Source of the DNA: Symbiodinium natans
Taxonomy: Eukaryota; Sar; Dinophyceae; Suessiales; Symbiodiniaceae
Reading direction: 5' to 3'
Assembly: GCA_905221605.1 (NCBI GenBank)
Contig: CAJNDS010000735.1
Location: 566,001 to 630,000, forward strand
Length of the DNA: 64,000 nt
Of this stretch, positions 51,360-61,690 are shown in pieces; position 1 is the stretch's first letter, and each line of letters begins with the position of its first letter. Made by a program: the position numbers and the translations under genes. The notes beneath the pieces are model-generated. The model had not been told where the DNA came from and did no database searches. It worked only from the letters and a program-made list of their open reading frames with translations.

Positions 51360-52310
51360 TTCTGCTTCTGGGTATGTGACCGACTGCGCTCTACGCCACG
51401 GACAGTCATTTTACAACAGGGGGTGATGCCCATAGCCACATTACGTCTTCCCAGGCTACACACGAAAATGCACCAGCGTCCCTCAACTTAAGCTGCGGAT
51501 TTTGAATCAAAGCAACGCAGCGGCACATTGATCTTCCACGCGCTTCATGTGCATGATGTGCCCCTCTGCGCACCAAAGAACAAAAACACAAAGATCCCAA
51601 CAAGTGGCTGCTTACGCGTTTGGTTCTAACACGGGAATTGGCTTGTCAGAGGGGCTCGGGTCTTTCCAAATGGAACTTTATCGCTTCACATACTGGAGAC
51701 GCCCGTGAATACCAGGTACTGGAGCGAAGAACACGGTGTTCGAAAGAAGGGCTTTGCACGATTGATTTTTTTGGGCTTGACATGGGTTACTTACGGGTTC
51801 CCAAGAGGCGCATGCGTTTTCTTTTTTTCATTTTTTGTTGGGGGGAGGGGAAGGGGGGTCCTCCCAATCTGGCTTCCGCTGTACGACCCACCGGTTTTTT
51901 TCAGGTTCTTGGCTTCTAGGAAAGCGCTGCAGTAAATCCGCTTGGCATTGGCCCTTGCATCTCATGAATCTTACCCCTCGAAATCTTCAATACAAAATTA
52001 GCACGCCATACACTGGGTTATGGTTACTGAACTTAAGTTACGTTACCATGCACGGGACATGTAACATGTGGTAAATGGTATGTTTCTCTATTTGGGTAAT
52101 TAGCAGAAAACCACCACACAACGGCTCAACTGTAGTACGCCACTCCTTAGCATGAAGTCCAGACAAACAAAACCAAGTTGAGACTTGCTCTGAACCCTGA
52201 ACCCCAAGCTGTTGCTTTCATGCATTTATCGTCTTCCTATCGGTGCGGTACAGGTGCTTAAAGAAGTTAAATGATCAATCATCCCCTTGCAGTCCCTACA
52301 CCGCTATACC
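51360..52310. other. Array-free stretch
   Basis: Frames of 99, 79 and 76 codons overlap in three phases around a T-rich then G-rich tract (51820-51860), so none stands out. Confidence 0.4.
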
Positions 52311-52353
52311 CTAAACCCTAAACCCTAAACCCTAAACCCTATTTTCCTATGAG

Positions 52354-52428
52354 CCTGAGCAGGAGGGTCGCAGGCTGGGGCGTGCAGCCGAGGACGGCCC
52401 GGGTTCGGGCTCACTACCTTGTTCTGGG
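52354..52428 (+). CDS. Exon with array-supplied donor
   Basis: Frame PEQEGRRLGRAAEDGPGSGS then LPCSG, ending against GTTTAGGG. Low-complexity, probably disordered. Confidence 0.5.
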
Positions 52429-52463
52429 GTTTAGGGTTTAGGGTTCAGGGTTCAGGGTCTAGG

Positions 52464-52564
52464 GTTTTGGAGTACTATGCTTTAACACTTTGTTTTTGGT
52501 CCTGGGTGCCTGTTATAGCTGCTTTTACCTGAAAAGTACATACTTTTTTCCGGTCTACTCCAAA
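52464..52564 (+). mobile_element. Family C element, copy 6
   Basis: TTTTGGAGTACTATGCTTTA at the left, TCTACTCCAAAGTAGGG at the right. It is inserted directly against a TTTAGGG array. Confidence 0.8.
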
Positions 52565-52569
52565 GTAGG

Positions 52570-52716
52570 GTGGTAGCCCAGTAGTTTCCGGTCTACCAAA
52601 GTAGGGTGGTAGCCCAGAAGTACCTTTCACCCATTTTTTGGGTTCTGGGTTCCCTTATTAGAAAGTAACCAACCAAAAAGGGGCACCCTTATTATGATAT
52701 GGTTACTGGGCTACCA
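52570..52716 (+). mobile_element. Family F element, copy 3, with doubled left end
   Basis: GGTAGCCCAGTAG and GGTAGCCCAGAAG about 40 bp apart; right end GGTTACTGGGCTACCA. The interior AACCAAAAAGGGGCACCC is intact. Confidence 0.7.
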
Positions 52717-52754
52717 ATCCAAAGTAGAGCTGTTCGGGTTTGGGGTTGGAGGTC

Positions 52755-52893
52755 ACGTTTGAGCCAAATGACGGAAGGCATCAGCTTGTTTGAAACGCAT
52801 CAGGAGCCGGGTTGTCAATGATGACGTTTGAGCCCCAATGACGGAAGGCATCAGCTTGTTTGAAACGCATCAGCAGCCGGGTTGTCAATGATG
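52755..52893. repeat. 69-70 bp tandem duplication
   Basis: Two adjacent copies of ACGTTTGAGCC...GTTGTCAATGATG differing at about three positions. The second copy leads into a GC-rich block (52890-53040) open on both strands. Confidence 0.9.
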
Positions 52894-53381
52894 ACTTACC
52901 GAGAGCCCGTCGCCTTAGCGGCAAGGGCGACCGCCGAGAAAACGGTTCGACAGAGAAGCCGAGGAGATTTGGCGGAATTGGGAAGACAAGATGCGGGTCG
53001 CAGTTCCCAAGAAACAAATCCGTGTGAGCCACTGCTGTGTTCCCATGAGTTTGCCCTGTACCTCCCTAACCCTGAACCCAAATCCCTAAACACTTTAGGG
53101 CCGTTCGGAAAAAAACCTCTTTTTTAAACTTTGAATACCCTTTATACCCGTAAACCCTTGACCCTGAACTCTAAACCCTAAACCGGCTATACAGGATGTT
53201 GGACGTTGGGGGTCTAAAGGCTTCGGGCTTGAGAGCCCATTAGGTTTGGGGTTTAGGGTTAAAGGTTTAGGGTTCAGGGTTTAGGGTATAGGGTTTAGGG
53301 TTTTGGTGTAGCGCTAGGATACCAAGTATGGGCAACCCCAAACCCCAAACCCCAAACCCTAAACCCTGAACCCCCTTAAAG

Positions 53382-53462
53382 GTGGAGGAGTGGCACTCGC
53401 ACAACTTCCACCTAGCTCCTCGGCTGCGGTACGGCGGTACCGTTCGGCGGTATGGTACTGTG
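53382..53462 (+). CDS. Exon candidate
   Basis: After CTTAAAG, 27 codons: VEEWHSHNFHLAPRLRYGGT then VRRYGTV, before GTCGGG. Phase 0 both sides. Unknown protein. Confidence 0.6.
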
Positions 53463-53739
53463 GTCGGGATTGTTTTTTGTTATCGGGTTTGAGGGCTAAG
53501 GGTCCCCTAATCCCTGAACCCTGAACCCCAAACCCCAAATCCTAAACCCCAAACCCTTGGGTCTTCGAGTTTTTAGGGCTTGAGGGTTTCAGGCTTCAGG
53601 GGTGTAGAAGGGTTTCCAGACACTCATACCCAAAGGCTCAGGCGAAGTCTTCGGGTTGAGGGTTTAGGGTTTAGGGCTTAGGGTTTAGGGTTTAGGGTTT
53701 AGGGCTTAGGGCTTAGGGCTTAGGGCTTAGGGTAGGCCC

Positions 53740-54500
53740 AAGCCGCAAATGGCTTGAGGGTACCAGCTTTCTTCGACGGTTGTTTCAATATTGTTGGTGG
53801 TGGGGCGGGGGGGTGTTGTATAAGATAATAGACAACACATGTATACCTGTGAAAGGCTGTAGAAACGTTTTTAACCAAATTTTCAACAGAACTGCAACCC
53901 CTTATAAATAGCAAAGCTCCTAGTTCTAGGCTTTTGTGGGCCAAATCTTTGCTAGGAACCCGCAAAACCTGCAGGCCCTAACTTTGGAAACCCCCCCCTT
54001 CTAGGCTGGAACCATTGGTCGCTAGTATGGTCCCACACCCCTTGTTGAAAGGGTTTTGAAAGGATCCGAAGTATGGCCCCTTATGACGTATAGCGCACGC
54101 AAGGATTATAGACCAGGGGACCCAAAGTAAGGGCCTATACTTCGGATCCCCCCTTGTAACTTACAAGTCCTTGAGCCAGCAAGACAAGCCCTGGCTTCCT
54201 TTCAAAAGCTTTAGCAATAGGGGGTTCGGAATAACTTCGAATAGTCTTCTCTTATGGTCCCTTTCCAAGCATACTGTAATAACCCCCAAAACCCCTGTAA
54301 TAACCCCCAAAACCCTATTCTAATCGTGAAGGCCCCTTTTTTGTACTTGGATTCCTTGAGCGATGGCCGACTCAACAGGCCCCAGGAAGGCCTTGAAAAG
54401 TCTGAACTTCTACGTAGAGTCCTTCACTTCGTAGGCAGATGACCCAGCAATTCTGAGCTCTCCCCCAACCCCCAAACCTCGAGAATTCAACCCTGAACCG
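53740..54500. other. Palindromic elements, no gene
   Basis: 54060-54150 has GGATCCGAAGTATGGCCCC and GGGCCTATACTTCGGATCC as inverted ends. 54215-54335 resembles the 23.4-kb element, with AATAACCCCCAAAACCCC repeated. Confidence 0.55.
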
Positions 54501-54539
54501 TGCGCCAAGCCCTGAACTCTAGTCCCGAACCCGAAGTCC

Positions 54540-54632
54540 TAAGCCCCAAACCCTAAACCATAAACCCTAAACCCTAAACCCTAAGCCCTAAACCCTAAAC
54601 CCTAAACCCTAGACCCTAAACCCTAAACCCTC
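54540..54632. repeat. CCCTAAA array
   Basis: About 13 units with CCCTAAG and CCCTAGA variants. Confidence 0.9.
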
Positions 54633-54642
54633 CCTCAACCCA

Positions 54643-54755
54643 CTTGAGAGTCTTCGGTTCTCTGAGTCAATGCTCTACCTGGCCCTGCGCTTCCTTCCGC
54701 AGTTTCGAGCCAGGACCGGCTGTGTGCGCTCTGTTTTTGCGTTTGTGGGCTTATA
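54643..54755 (+). CDS. Exon candidate
   Basis: Frame LESLRFSESMLYLALRFLPQ then FRARTGCVRSVFAFV, before a TAG at 54760. Hydrophobic/basic helix. Unknown. Confidence 0.5.
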
Positions 54756-54888
54756 GGGCTTAGGGCTTGGGGTTTAGGGTTTGGGGTTTAGGGCTTAGGG
54801 TTTCGGGTTTATATCAGGTTGATAGGTCTTGAGGCTCATAGTTTTTAGGGATTGTCTAGTAGAGGGTTCATGTGTTTGGGGTTTGTAG

Positions 54889-54994
54889 GGCTCAGGGAAA
54901 GCTACAGCTACAGTTGAGCCTTTGGGCAGGTCAGAAGATTCTAGAGCTAGATGGCTTGGACATTTTCAGGGAGCAGGCGTTGAAGCTGCAATAA
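54889..54994 (+). CDS. Terminal exon
   Basis: After GGTTTGTAG: one base, 34 codons AQGKLQLQLSLWAGQKILEL then DGLDIFREQALKLQ and TAA. Amphipathic C-terminal helix. Could be the end of the gene carrying the previous exon. Confidence 0.6.
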
Positions 54995-55491
54995 GCCTGA
55001 ACTCACATGGGTGTTTGTGAAGGACACCTAATTTCAACGCTACGCGACACGCCTCGGCCGGGGCCTGCCCAGTGGCGAGGCAACCCAAACCGGAGATCGC
55101 GCGTGCGAAGGTTCTGTTAGGCTCCCGGGCTTTGAGATGCTTCGAACAATTATTCTTTTGGGGGTGCCTATGTAACACGCAGGCTGATGTATAGACCAGG
55201 CACCCCAAATCTGGGAGTGAGAAAACACGAGAAACAAGCAGGGGTAGGATTGAAGGGTGGGGAGTTGTGGCGCGGTGGGGCGGGGGTGGAGGGGACATGT
55301 CCCCTGGTTCTGATGCAACGTCCACGTTTGGCTGGAGCAGAAAGGTGTTAAACAGAGGGAGGTCAGGGGAGGGGATTAGAGGTGGGGTACCTTGCCCAGA
55401 CACCTATGGCCCAAGGCTTCGGCGGATATTAAGATTCACCGGTGACAAGTATCTGCAAAAAAAGGAAGCATAGACACCTCACCGAGCACAG

Positions 55492-55709
55492 CTACAAAAA
55501 AGTCCCACCTCGCATGCCCTGCCGCAGGCGGCGAAATCTACTGCCGCCAGAGGTGCAGAACGACTGGTCGATCTCTTCGTCGGCCCCCTGAGATGGCTTG
55601 AGTTGCGGTTTCGGCAGCTGCTTGTTGAGCATGCGCCTTACACTCTGAAGCCCTCAAGCCTGTTGACTCATAGGTCCTCGCCAATGTATGGTCACTTCTC
55701 TACAATCTG
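55492..55709 (+). CDS. Long exon (72 codons), unknown protein
   Basis: After CGAGCACAG; open from 55474. Reads LQKSPTSHALPQAAKSTAAR, GAERLVDLFVGPLRWLELRF, RQLLVEHAPYTLKPSSLLTH and on to YGHFSTI, ending TG before GTCCCTG, the start of a family L-like element. It has no ATG near its beginning. Confidence 0.65.
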
Positions 55710-55822
55710 GTCCCTGTTGGGGTCCTTGTTAAACGGCGGTCCTTATTCTCTTAAACCCTAAACCCTAAACCCTAAACCCTAAACCCTAAACAATTAGAGA
55801 ACTGGATATATATTGGGCCACG
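55700..55822. mobile_element. Family L-like element with nested CCCTAAA array
   Basis: TCTGGTCCCTGTTGGGGTCC at the left; a CCCTAAA array (55754-55792) interrupts it; the right part is diverged. Confidence 0.5.
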
Positions 55823-55913
55823 ACTAAAGAACGATCCGGAAAGGCATGGCCAACTTGCCATTCACGAACAGCATGGCAAGACTTGGAGTTGAACATCTGT
55901 GTGGGATGATTCG

Positions 55914-56290
55914 GGTTTTAGGGTTTTAGGGTTTTAGGGGTTTTTTAGGGGTTTTTAGGGGTTTTTAGGGGTTTTTAGGGGTTTTTAGGGGTTTTTAGGG
56001 GTTTTTAGGGGTTTTTAGGGGTTTTTAGGGGTTTTTAGGGGTTTTTAGGGTTTTGGGGTTTTTGGGGTTTAGGGTTTTGGGGTTTTAGGGTTTTTAGGGT
56101 TTTTGGGTTTTAGGGGTTTTTAGGGTTTTTTAGGGTTTTTTAGGGGTTTTTGGGTTTTTTAGGGGTTTTTAGGGTTTTAGGGTTTTTGGGTTTTAGGGTT
56201 TTTGGGTTTTTGGGTTTTTGGGTTTTGGGGTTTTAGGGTTTTAGGGTTTTAGGGTTTTAGGGTTAGGGCTTAGGGTTTAGGGCTTAGTTC
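55914..56290. repeat. Variant array: GTTTTTAGGG decamers and TTTTAGGG
   Basis: About ten copies of GGGGTTTTTA, then a patchwork of TTTTAGGG, TTTTTGGG and TTTTGGGG units. Largest patch of T-expanded variants. Confidence 0.95.
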
Positions 56291-56301
56291 TTAGGGCCTA
56301 G

Positions 56302-56464
56302 GGCTTCGGGGCACAACTTGGCATTGGAAGCTGTATTCAGGCAAGGTGGGTACCCGGACACCAAAGCCGAAACTCCTGCACAAGGCATGGACTTGAAGCT
56401 AACTTCCTTCCCGTTTCACGCCACCCCAACCTCTCCAGAATCTCTGCACCCTAAGCTTCCCTAA
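56302..56464 (+). CDS. Long exon or terminal exon
   Basis: Frame HNLALEAVFRQGGYPDTKAE, TPAQGMDLKLTSFPFHATPT, SPESLHPKLP and TAA at the edge of a CCCTAAA array. Very regular coding composition; the final stop may be within the intron. Unknown protein. Confidence 0.6.
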
Positions 56465-56711
56465 ACCCCAAACCCCATACCCCAAACCCTAAACCCTAAA
56501 CCCTAAACCCGAATACATGAACTAGTGGGTGTACGGGTGTAGACTTGCTTACCATTCCATTTTCTTCTCAAAACGTCTACGCTGCTCTAAGGTGAACCTC
56601 CAAGGCCCTGAACCCGAAACCCGAAACCCAAACCTTAAACCCTAAACCCTAAACCCTAAACCCTAAACCCTAAACCCTGTGAAGCCTTAGAAGCCTGAAG
56701 GTCGGACTTGC

Positions 56712-56766
56712 ACAAGGATGTTCAGCTGGTCCTGACCCATCTTGGCCTGGCTGCGGGCCCCAGGAA
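56712..56766 (+). CDS. Exon candidate
   Basis: After TTGCACAAG: DVQLVLTHLGLAAGPRN and TAG. Short helical segment. Confidence 0.4.
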
Positions 56767-57183
56767 CTAGCGTATGGGGCTTAGGGTTTAGGGTTTAGGC
56801 TTTAGGCTTTAGGCTTTAGGCTTTAGGGCTTAGGAACCGCCGGCAGGTTTGAAGGTTGACGGGGTTGTGCTTCGAGATAATTTTGAATTACCCTTCTTCC
56901 CGTTTAAAGGAAGCTGCTCATAAACAGTTTTCAAAGGGCTCCAATCTGCTGCCAGCACTCTTGATAGACTCCACCTAGAGTAACCTTCATACCTCAAGAC
57001 AAGGGGAAATATACCAAACAGTAGAGCACATATCCCTGCCTGAGAGGCTACACAAGGCATACCCTGGGGCCACGTCGACACCTTACACAGTCGCGGAATC
57101 CTGCATGGGGAATATTTAGGGTCCCTTGCACGGGCCCATACTAATGGCATAAAGAGCCCGCCGCCGTTGAAACCGTTTTTTTG

Positions 57184-57598
57184 CTGAAAGTTAGCGTTTT
57201 CGCCTAGGTGAAATGCTTATTTTGGCAGGTTTAACAAATGCGTGATTTTGTGTGTCTTTTTGCGAAACCTTGGTTTTTTGCAACATGTTCAGGTCGTTTT
57301 GTTGTTGGGGCCTTCAGCGCTGTACCCTATGTTATTGAAAGTTCGCGTTTCGCCTAGGTGAAATGCTTCTTGTGGCAGAAAACAAGGGTGATTGTGTATG
57401 TTTTTTTGTTGCGAAACGTTAGGGTTTTGCAAAATGTTCAGGTCGTTTTGCTGTTGAGGCCTCGCTGAAGGCCCCAACAACAAAACGACCTGAACATGTT
57501 GCAAAAACCCAAGGTTTCGCAAACAACAAACATACACAATCACCCTTGTTTTCTTCTGCCAAAAGAAGCATCTCACCTCGGCGAAACTAGCGTTCAAG
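57184..57598. repeat. Three-copy foldback of a 130-bp unit
   Basis: Copy 1 at 57184-57315 and copy 2 at 57338-57463 are direct; copy 3 at 57464-57598 is inverted and touches copy 2. Shared motifs: TTTCGCCTAGGTGAAATGCTT, GCGAAAC, GCAACATGTTCAGGTCGTTT. Copies 2 and 3 make a long hairpin with almost no loop. Confidence 0.85.
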
Positions 57599-57771
57599 AA
57601 ACACAGGGATAAACTATGGAAGACCACCCCGAAAGTGTTCGAAAGGCCGATGCGTCGGAGTGGGCGCAGTAAGAATGACGTAACAACCCCCCCCCCCCCC
57701 CCCCAGAAAACTAGCAGAAACCAGGTACGGTTACACCGCCGCATGCATAAAGAAGGACATGCATGGACCAC

Positions 57772-57835
57772 CCTAAACCCTAAACCCTAAACCCTAAACC
57801 CTAAACCCTAAACCCTAAACCCTAAACCCTAAACC
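57772..57835. repeat. CCCTAAA array
   Basis: Nine near-perfect units. Confidence 0.95.
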
Positions 57836-57859
57836 ATCTCAGCGGCTCAGGGTTCACAG

Positions 57860-57911
57860 ATGCGCTCGGAGATCTTCCTTGAGGGCGGTCTGCCCAGTCC
57901 CTACTTGACAG
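57860..57911 (+). CDS. Exon candidate
   Basis: After GGTTCACAG: MRSEIFLEGGLPSPYLT and one base before GTTCATGC. Unknown. Confidence 0.5.
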
Positions 57912-57924
57912 GTTCATGCAGCTT

Positions 57925-58035
57925 AGGGTTCAGGGTTTAGGGTTCAGGGTTCAGGGTTTAGGGTTTAGGGTTTAGGGTTTAGGGTTTAGGGTTGAGGGTT
58001 GAGGGTTGAGGGTTGAGGGTTTAGGGTAAGGTTCA
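57925..58035. repeat. TTTAGGG array with TTGAGGG block
   Basis: Includes five consecutive TTGAGGG units. Confidence 0.9.
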
Positions 58036-58273
58036 GGGCTTGGGTAGCATTTTTACAGGGGTTGCATGCTTTTGCTCGATTTCCTCAGCTTGCTATAGCC
58101 TGACTTGTAGCACTTGTGCCCTTGAAAACTACCCACGAACCTTCCTGCAGTGTGAGAGCCGCCATCGGACCAGTTCTCTAGATTCTGGCAGGGGTTTAGG
58201 GTTTAGGGTTTAAGGTTTAGGGTTTAGGGTTTAGGGTTTTCGGGGTACCGGTATCCCAAGCCAAGGGGCCTAG

Positions 58274-58405
58274 GAGCTCATAGGAAACTCAGGGAATCAC
58301 ATGGCAGTGGCAGATGCATGTTCATCTTCACAAACAGCTCAGCGATGTCTCCTCAGCAACCAGGTCCGTGGACACGATGCTGCCGCCCAGGACAAGAGCA
58401 CCTGA
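58274..58405 (+). CDS. Terminal exon
   Basis: After CCTAG (an in-frame TAG closes the frame upstream): ELIGNSGNHMAVADACSSSQ, TAQRCLLSNQVRGHDAAAQD, KST and TGA, followed by AATAAA. Unknown protein. Confidence 0.55.
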   Translation, partial: ELIGNSGNHMAVADACSSSQTAQRCLLSNQVRGHDAAAQDKST

Positions 58406-58445
58406 AATAAAGCCGACCGCCCTGCCTGCGTGCTCAGCTTGTGGC

Positions 58446-58556
58446 TACTTGAAGGTTCATGGGTACTCATAAGTGGGCTTATCAGTACCCTCAATAAGGT
58501 TATGACCATCGTCACCCTACTTAAAGCCCTACTTATATGTCCCCATGAACCTGCAA
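58446..58556. mobile_element. Family A element, copy 6
   Basis: ACTTGAAGGTTCATGGGTAC at the left and CCCCATGAACCTGCAAG at the right. Confidence 0.75.
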
Positions 58557-58599
58557 GGCCCCGAAACTTGCAGTGATGGAGTGCACCCCCCCCGCGCAG

Positions 58600-58695
58600 G
58601 TAGCAGCCCTGGACGACACTTCGTGGCCTGGGGCTCGCATTGACAATGGCAGAAGGGTTGACGTAGATAGGCTTGTCTCGTATAGCGATAACTAG
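58600..58695 (+). CDS. Terminal exon
   Basis: After CCCCCCCGCGCAG, phase 0: VAALDDTSWPGARIDNGRRV then DVDRLVSYSDN and TAG. Unknown protein. Confidence 0.6.
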   Translation, partial: VAALDDTSWPGARIDNGRRVDVDRLVSYSDN

Positions 58696-58735
58696 CGGGT
58701 TTACGTGGGAGTCGTACCTTGGTAAAGCTCTAAGG

Positions 58736-58868
58736 GTAGTTTCATGGTCCCTGAAGATGATCCCTTACCCACTTTCAAGGGTTCTGGAGTATGGGCCCTT
58801 GGGTTGTATATGGGGGATATAAGGCAGGTGTACCCTTAAAAGGGCCCATACTAAGGGACCATGTAAGT
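58736..58868. mobile_element. Family H element, copy 2
   Basis: TTTCATGGTCCCTGAAG at the left, TAAGGGACCATG at the right, with TGGGCCCTTGGGTTGTATAT inside. Confidence 0.65.
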
Positions 58869-59223
58869 ACCCCAAGATGATCAAGGGCCCAGGCTAGAGT
58901 TTTCATAAGAGAGTTTCGGGGTGAAGTTTCGGTGGGGCTTTTAAGTGCAGACTGAGGGAGTTGATATGGCTGCCCTGCAACCAAGAAGCAGCCCTGAATT
59001 CTACATTTTAGGGTTTAGGGTTTAGGGTTTCCTCGACCCCTGTTGGAGGGTGCAGACCTGCACGTATTTGCCGAGTACGTATCATTGTACCTGTTCAGTG
59101 CCAACACAATTGTGAACCATCTTCTTCTGTTCCCCTTTTTCGCCTCAGAAAACGAAGCCAGGAAACCCCTAAACCCTAAACCCGTAAACCCAGAACCCTA
59201 AACCCTATACCCTAACCCCCAAA

Positions 59224-59325
59224 CTGCCGGGCTACAAGGATTTGGTCAAGCTGGACCACTGGGTGGTGGTGGCCAGCACATGCAGGACCGCGCCACATGA
59301 CTTTTCTACTCGGATCTTGAATTAA
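59224..59325 (+). CDS. Terminal exon
   Basis: Just after a CCCTAAA-like array: LPGYKDLVKLDHWVVVASTC then RTAPHDFSTRILN and TAA. Unknown protein. Confidence 0.55.
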   Translation: MPGYKDLVKLDHWVVVASTCRTAPHDFSTRILN

Positions 59326-59536
59326 TACCTCTGGGCGCTGTTGTTTCTATCCATAGAGAATTAGCTAGAAGAACCAGCTTTCGGTGTGGGTCAATCTTAG
59401 AGACTGGGCAGGTAACTTTCAGCCTTTTTGGTTCTCTAGAATCTAAACCCTAAACGCTAAAGGTAAACCTTTTTGGGGGCTGGGGTATTGAGCCCCGAGG
59501 TTAAGGTTTAGGGTAAAACGTTTAAGGCTTCGATGG

Positions 59537-59645
59537 AGTGGTGTACCTGCCTCGCCATGTAACCATCTACGAACCCTAAACCCTAAACCCTAAACCCTAA
59601 ACCCTAAACCCTAAACCCTAAACCCTAAACCCTAAACCCTAAACA
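59537..59645 (+). other. Short coding-like piece and CCCTAAA array
   Basis: FDGVVYLPRHVTIYEP runs into a CCCTAAA array (59573-59645); a possible next exon at 59645-59680 reads MTLRADTTGRAVRGG before a family E element. Confidence 0.4.
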
Positions 59646-59685
59646 TGACACTACGTGCGGATACAACAGGGCGAGCTGTGAGAGG

Positions 59686-59788
59686 TGGATGTTCCCCCTT
59701 GTCTAACATTCCTTAATAGCGATTATAATTGGGCGGGGGGTACGGTAATCCCAAGTAGGAACTGTTAGTATAAGGGGGAACATCCCAA
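59686..59788. mobile_element. Family E element, copy 4
   Basis: GGATGTTCCCCCTTGTCTAACA at the left and TGTTAGTATAAGGGGGAACAT at the right. Confidence 0.75.
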
Positions 59789-59859
59789 CCTAGAACCCAC
59801 ATTCTTAGACCCCTTAACACTCGGGGGGTGAGGCAGAATTGCACTTCTTGCACCAGTCA

Positions 59860-60110
59860 AGGGTAAGCATTCAATAGATCCCAATGTCCTACCTGGCACC
59901 CCCTAATGATAACCCCCCGCCCCCTGCCCCCTAATATTAGATACCCCCCCCCCCCCCCCCACAAAAAAAAGAAAAACAAAACTGATAAAAAAGGGTAGGG
60001 GTATTTCATATCAGGGGGTAGGGGGACAGGGGGGGAAGGGGGGGGAGGCTTAACATTAGGGGGAGGGGATTGCTGAAGAATTTCTGACAGCCGCACCTTT
60101 GGTTCTAACC
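59860..60110. other. Low-complexity C-rich then G-rich stretch
   Basis: Poly-C at 59944-59960 and poly-G/A at 60005-60068 are inverted with each other (CCCCTAATATTAG and the AACATTAGGGGG region). No gene. Confidence 0.5.
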
Positions 60111-60149
60111 TCGTCCGTGGTCTTGATCTTTCAGCGCCGGGAAGCGGGC

Positions 60150-60267
60150 TTACTTGGAGGTTTATGGGTCCCTTATAAGTAAGGGTATAAGTACCCCAAA
60201 TAGGGCTATAAGTATCGTTACCATAATTAGAACCCTACTTAGAACTACCCATGAAACCCCAAGTAGG
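60150..60267. mobile_element. Family A element, copy 7
   Basis: ACTTGGAGGTTTATGGG at the left and CCCATGAAACCCCAAGT at the right. A possible 25-nt exon (RREAGLLG) between TTTCAG and its GTTTATGG start precedes it. Confidence 0.7.
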
Positions 60268-60384
60268 GTTTAGAGTCTGGAGACTTAGGGGTGCAGGGCG
60301 GGAGGTTTCGGAGACTTGGTGCGTTTGGGGAGAAAGGGCCTCCAATTCTTCATGTTCTTTCAACGCCATGCAAATTTTTCCTAG

Positions 60385-60543
60385 CCTGAAGTCATGAAGC
60401 CACAAGACTTTTCAAGTCTCAAGACCACCAAGTCCTTTTACGTGAGCCACACACGCCTTCAAAATCCCCTTGAGCTTAGCGGAACTGCGAGGATCGCCGC
60501 CAGCCGAGAAGACGAGGGACCCGATGACCTGATCTTGGAGGAG
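60385..60543 (+). CDS. Long exon (53 codons), unknown protein
   Basis: After TTTTTCCTAG, phase 0: PEVMKPQDFSSLKTTKSFYV, SHTRLQNPLELSGTARIAAS, REDEGPDDLILEE, ending before GTCTTGC. Phase 0 both sides. The following intron starts with a family P element. Confidence 0.65.
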
Positions 60544-60545
60544 GT

Positions 60546-60645
60546 CTTGCTTACTACTATTTGCTTAAGAACCCTAGAAGATCAAAAAAATAATAACCCC
60601 TATATTGCCCTTACTAAGGAAGAATATGTTTCGGGGTTCTAAAGC
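60546..60645 (+). mobile_element. Family P element, copy 1
   Basis: ATTTGCTTAAGAACC and AATAATAACCCCTATATTGCCC. Related sequence at 61012-61110 (TTTGCTTAAGAACTTCC, ATAATCCCTATATATCCC) and 61120-61225. Confidence 0.5.
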
Positions 60646-60776
60646 AATTAGTAGCTTCCGGTTTGGGGTTTCTCTTGGAGCAGGATATATTCCACGGATT
60701 CTTCTTCCTTGGGTTAGTAGCAGCTTTTGCCTGGGCTTTCGATCCTGAGTCGTTCTTGATGTCTCGCAGCTTCTAG

Positions 60777-60848
60777 GATGATCTGGGCATCTTTACCCCG
60801 TCCTTTGCCGCTGGAGCTGCGTTTCCTGAACCCTATTGGACGAACATC
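60777..60848 (+). CDS. Exon candidate
   Basis: After GCTTCTAG: MIWASLPRPLPLELRFLNPI then GRTS, running into CCCTAAA. Unknown protein. Confidence 0.5.
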
Positions 60849-60936
60849 CCTAAACCCTAAACCCTAATCCCTTAACCCTAAACCCTTAACCCTTAAAGCC
60901 CTTAACCCTTAAAGCCCTAAACGGACTCCCTCGCAG

Positions 60937-61000
60937 GGAGACCAGCTCCGAACAGTCGACCACGCCATCGCCAGGACAGACAGACAGGGGATTCGAAAGG
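60937..61000 (+). CDS. Exon with array-supplied donor
   Basis: After CCCTCGCAG: GDQLRTVDHAIARTDRQGIR, K and one base against GTTTAGGGC. Unknown protein. Confidence 0.55.
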
Positions 61001-61446
61001 GTTTAGGGCTTAGGCTGCCATTTGCTTAAGAACTTCCCCCCCCCCCCCCCCAAGAAAAAATGCAAGATCATAATCCCTATATATCCCTTGTAAACAGTAG
61101 TAGGGTTTAGGTTTGCTTCAAAACACCCCCCCCCCCCCCCCCAACAAAAAATATTAATAATAATAAAAACACATTTTGAAAATAGAAATGTGAACATCCC
61201 TATATTCCCTTATAGGAGTAGGGTTTTCGAGGTTTGAGAACTACCCTGGTTCTCAGCAGGGAATGAGGGAATTGGGGCCCTATATATATACACATATATA
61301 TATATATACACATATTTTTTCTGTTTGTTTATGTATATGTATGTTTATTTATTTTTCTATTTGTATTTATATTTATATTTATATTTACATTTATATATAA
61401 ATAAATGTATGCACACCCTTTACTCTGAACTTTGAACCCTACGCAG

Positions 61447-61505
61447 CCTTTGGATGTTTCTCGGCTTCTGGGGCTGACCCAGCCGTGGGCTGATGGTGCC
61501 TTAGG
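61447..61505 (+). CDS. Exon candidate
   Basis: After CTACGCAG: PLDVSRLLGLTQPWADGAL, ending near GTGTAGG. Followed by a variant array (61500-61615) with TTTCAGGG units. Confidence 0.5.
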
Positions 61506-61611
61506 GTGTAGGATTTAGGGTTTAGGGTTTGGGGTTTAGGGATTTCAGGATTCAGGGTTTAGGGTGTAGGGTTTAGGGATTTCAGGGTTTAGGGTTTAGG
61601 GATTTCAGGGT

Positions 61612-61690
61612 TCATGACTTCCTGAGCTTTGCTTGGTTTGTTTGGTTGAGAAAATCGACCATCGAGTTGAGGGTGTTTAGAGGCTTCAGT
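61612..61690 (+). CDS. Possible terminal exon
   Basis: Frame HDFLSFAWFVWLRKSTIELR then VFRGFSDV and TAG. Hydrophobic; other frames are also partly open. Confidence 0.35.

Noticed and set aside
54966..55403. Minus-strand ORF of 145 codons
   Set aside because: Pro-rich because of a G-rich tract at 55240-55300, with no domain. The + strand exon further on is better supported.
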